This document shows positions 5,525 through 5,944 of a DNA stretch of 5,944 bases, one piece after another. The stretch's first letter is position 1. Every line of letters starts with the position of its first letter. The stretch is taken from the NCBI GenBank assembly GCA_029862285.1, contig JAOTXR010000150.1, positions 1 through 5,944 of the forward strand, written 5' to 3'. The translations under genes were made by a program, and so were the position numbers. The notes beneath the pieces were generated by a model that was not told where the DNA came from, did not search any database, and saw only the letters and a list, made by a program, of their open reading frames with translations. The stretch is from Gammaproteobacteria bacterium (GTDB lineage: Bacteria; Pseudomonadota; Gammaproteobacteria; Steroidobacterales; JABDKV01).

Positions 5525-5944
5525 ATGTCCCGATTATTGCTCCGTCGACCGGTGTTGTCGTGGGCGTTGTACGACTGGGCCAATTCCGCGTTCGCAACTA
5601 CCGTACTGGCTGGGTTTTTTCCAATATTTTTCAAGCAGTTCTGGGCCAGCGGCGCGGAGGTTACCGTGTCGACCTTTCGTCTGGGTCTGGCCAATAGCGG
5701 TGCGGCACTGCTGGTTGCCATTCTGGCGCCCTTGCTCGGGGCGATCGCCGACCGCGGCGGAGCGCGCAAGAAGGGCCTCGTCCTGTTTGCAGTGTTTGGC
5801 GCGGCGATGTCAGCGGGCCTGTTTTTTATCGGCGCCGGAGACTGGCTGACGGCAACGCTGGTATTTGCTGCCGGATCAGTTGGATTTGCACTGGCGAATG
5901 TGTTCAACGACTCGATGATCATCGACGTAGCCGAAGATCGCGAG
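5525..5944 (+). CDS. UMF1/Atg22-like major facilitator transporter, N-terminal part
   Basis: The first 140 codons of a membrane transporter run off the right edge. The UMF1 family (related to yeast vacuolar Atg22) is indicated by the N-terminal signature WALYDWANSAFATTVL (13-28), followed by FFPIFFKQFW (31-40). Hydrophobic segments lie at about 24-40, 53-74, 84-104 and 108-127. GAIADRGGARKK (72-83) is the major facilitator loop 2-3 motif (G-x-x-x-DR-x-G-x-RK). VFNDSMIIDVA (126-136) matches the place where relatives have an F/YN-x-x-LP-like element. The ATG lies 9 bases after the rimI stop with only a weak CGGA-like purine stretch before it. The substrate is unknown; family members are often linked to efflux of small solutes or amino acids. 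Confidence 0.85.
   Translation, partial: MSRLLLRRPVLSWALYDWANSAFATTVLAGFFPIFFKQFWASGAEVTVSTFRLGLANSGAALLVAILAPLLGAIADRGGARKKGLVLFAVFGAAMSAGLFFIGAGDWLTATLVFAAGSVGFALANVFNDSMIIDVAEDRE

Noticed and set aside
5512..5922. 136-residue minus-strand frame opposite the transporter
   Set aside because: It is Ala/Pro/Ser/Asn-rich in the way GC-rich antisense reads; the plus strand carries clear UMF1 signatures.

Overview
The window looks like chromosomal DNA from a gammaproteobacterium, perhaps near the Chromatiales/Woeseiales/Xanthomonadales side. This rests on a bacterial-type prolyl-tRNA synthetase aligning end to end with the E. coli enzyme, on phosphatidylserine synthesis genes beside an ilvC relic, and on rimI in a DNA-replication/repair context. 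GC content is moderate to high. There is no sign of phage, insertion sequences, CRISPR arrays or RNA genes.

Layout. Positions 1-160 hold no supportable gene, only inverted repeats and a possible gene start at the very edge. A minus-strand pair follows: proS (2433 to 715) and, two bases after its stop, a small exported lytic transglycosylase (712 to 161). Positions 2440-2810 form a divergent control region. It contains a -10 element for proS, a well-spaced sigma70-type promoter pointing right, and what I read as a decayed 65-codon N-terminal fragment of ilvC (ketol-acid reductoisomerase). A compact plus-strand operon runs from 2811: a phosphatidylserine decarboxylase-family protein, pssA, a family-4 uracil-DNA glycosylase, rimI, and a UMF1/Atg22-like major facilitator transporter cut by the right edge. 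Gaps after pssA are 1 nt, a 4-nt overlap and 9 nt, so co-transcription is likely. The first four genes all start with TTG or GTG.

Three things deserve attention. (1) The decarboxylase homologue has an intact reading frame, but the Gly-Ser that is cleaved to make the pyruvoyl cofactor is Thr-Arg, and the catalytic His position is Tyr. It therefore looks like a pseudoenzyme kept next to the synthase that makes phosphatidylserine. (2) The ilvC relic sits where an intact ilvC is found in the ilv-psd-pssA clusters I recall from related proteobacteria. The phospholipid/repair operon may therefore now run from an inherited ilv promoter. (3) The uracil-DNA glycosylase begins with a short segment (residues 12-23, pattern LQ-x-MG-V-x-x-W-x-x-R) that resembles the N-terminal clamp-loader-binding peptide of the DNA polymerase III psi subunit (HolD). 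The gene lies directly upstream of rimI, which is holD's place in E. coli. This suggests a glycosylase tethered to the replisome. That reading is inference from motif and position.
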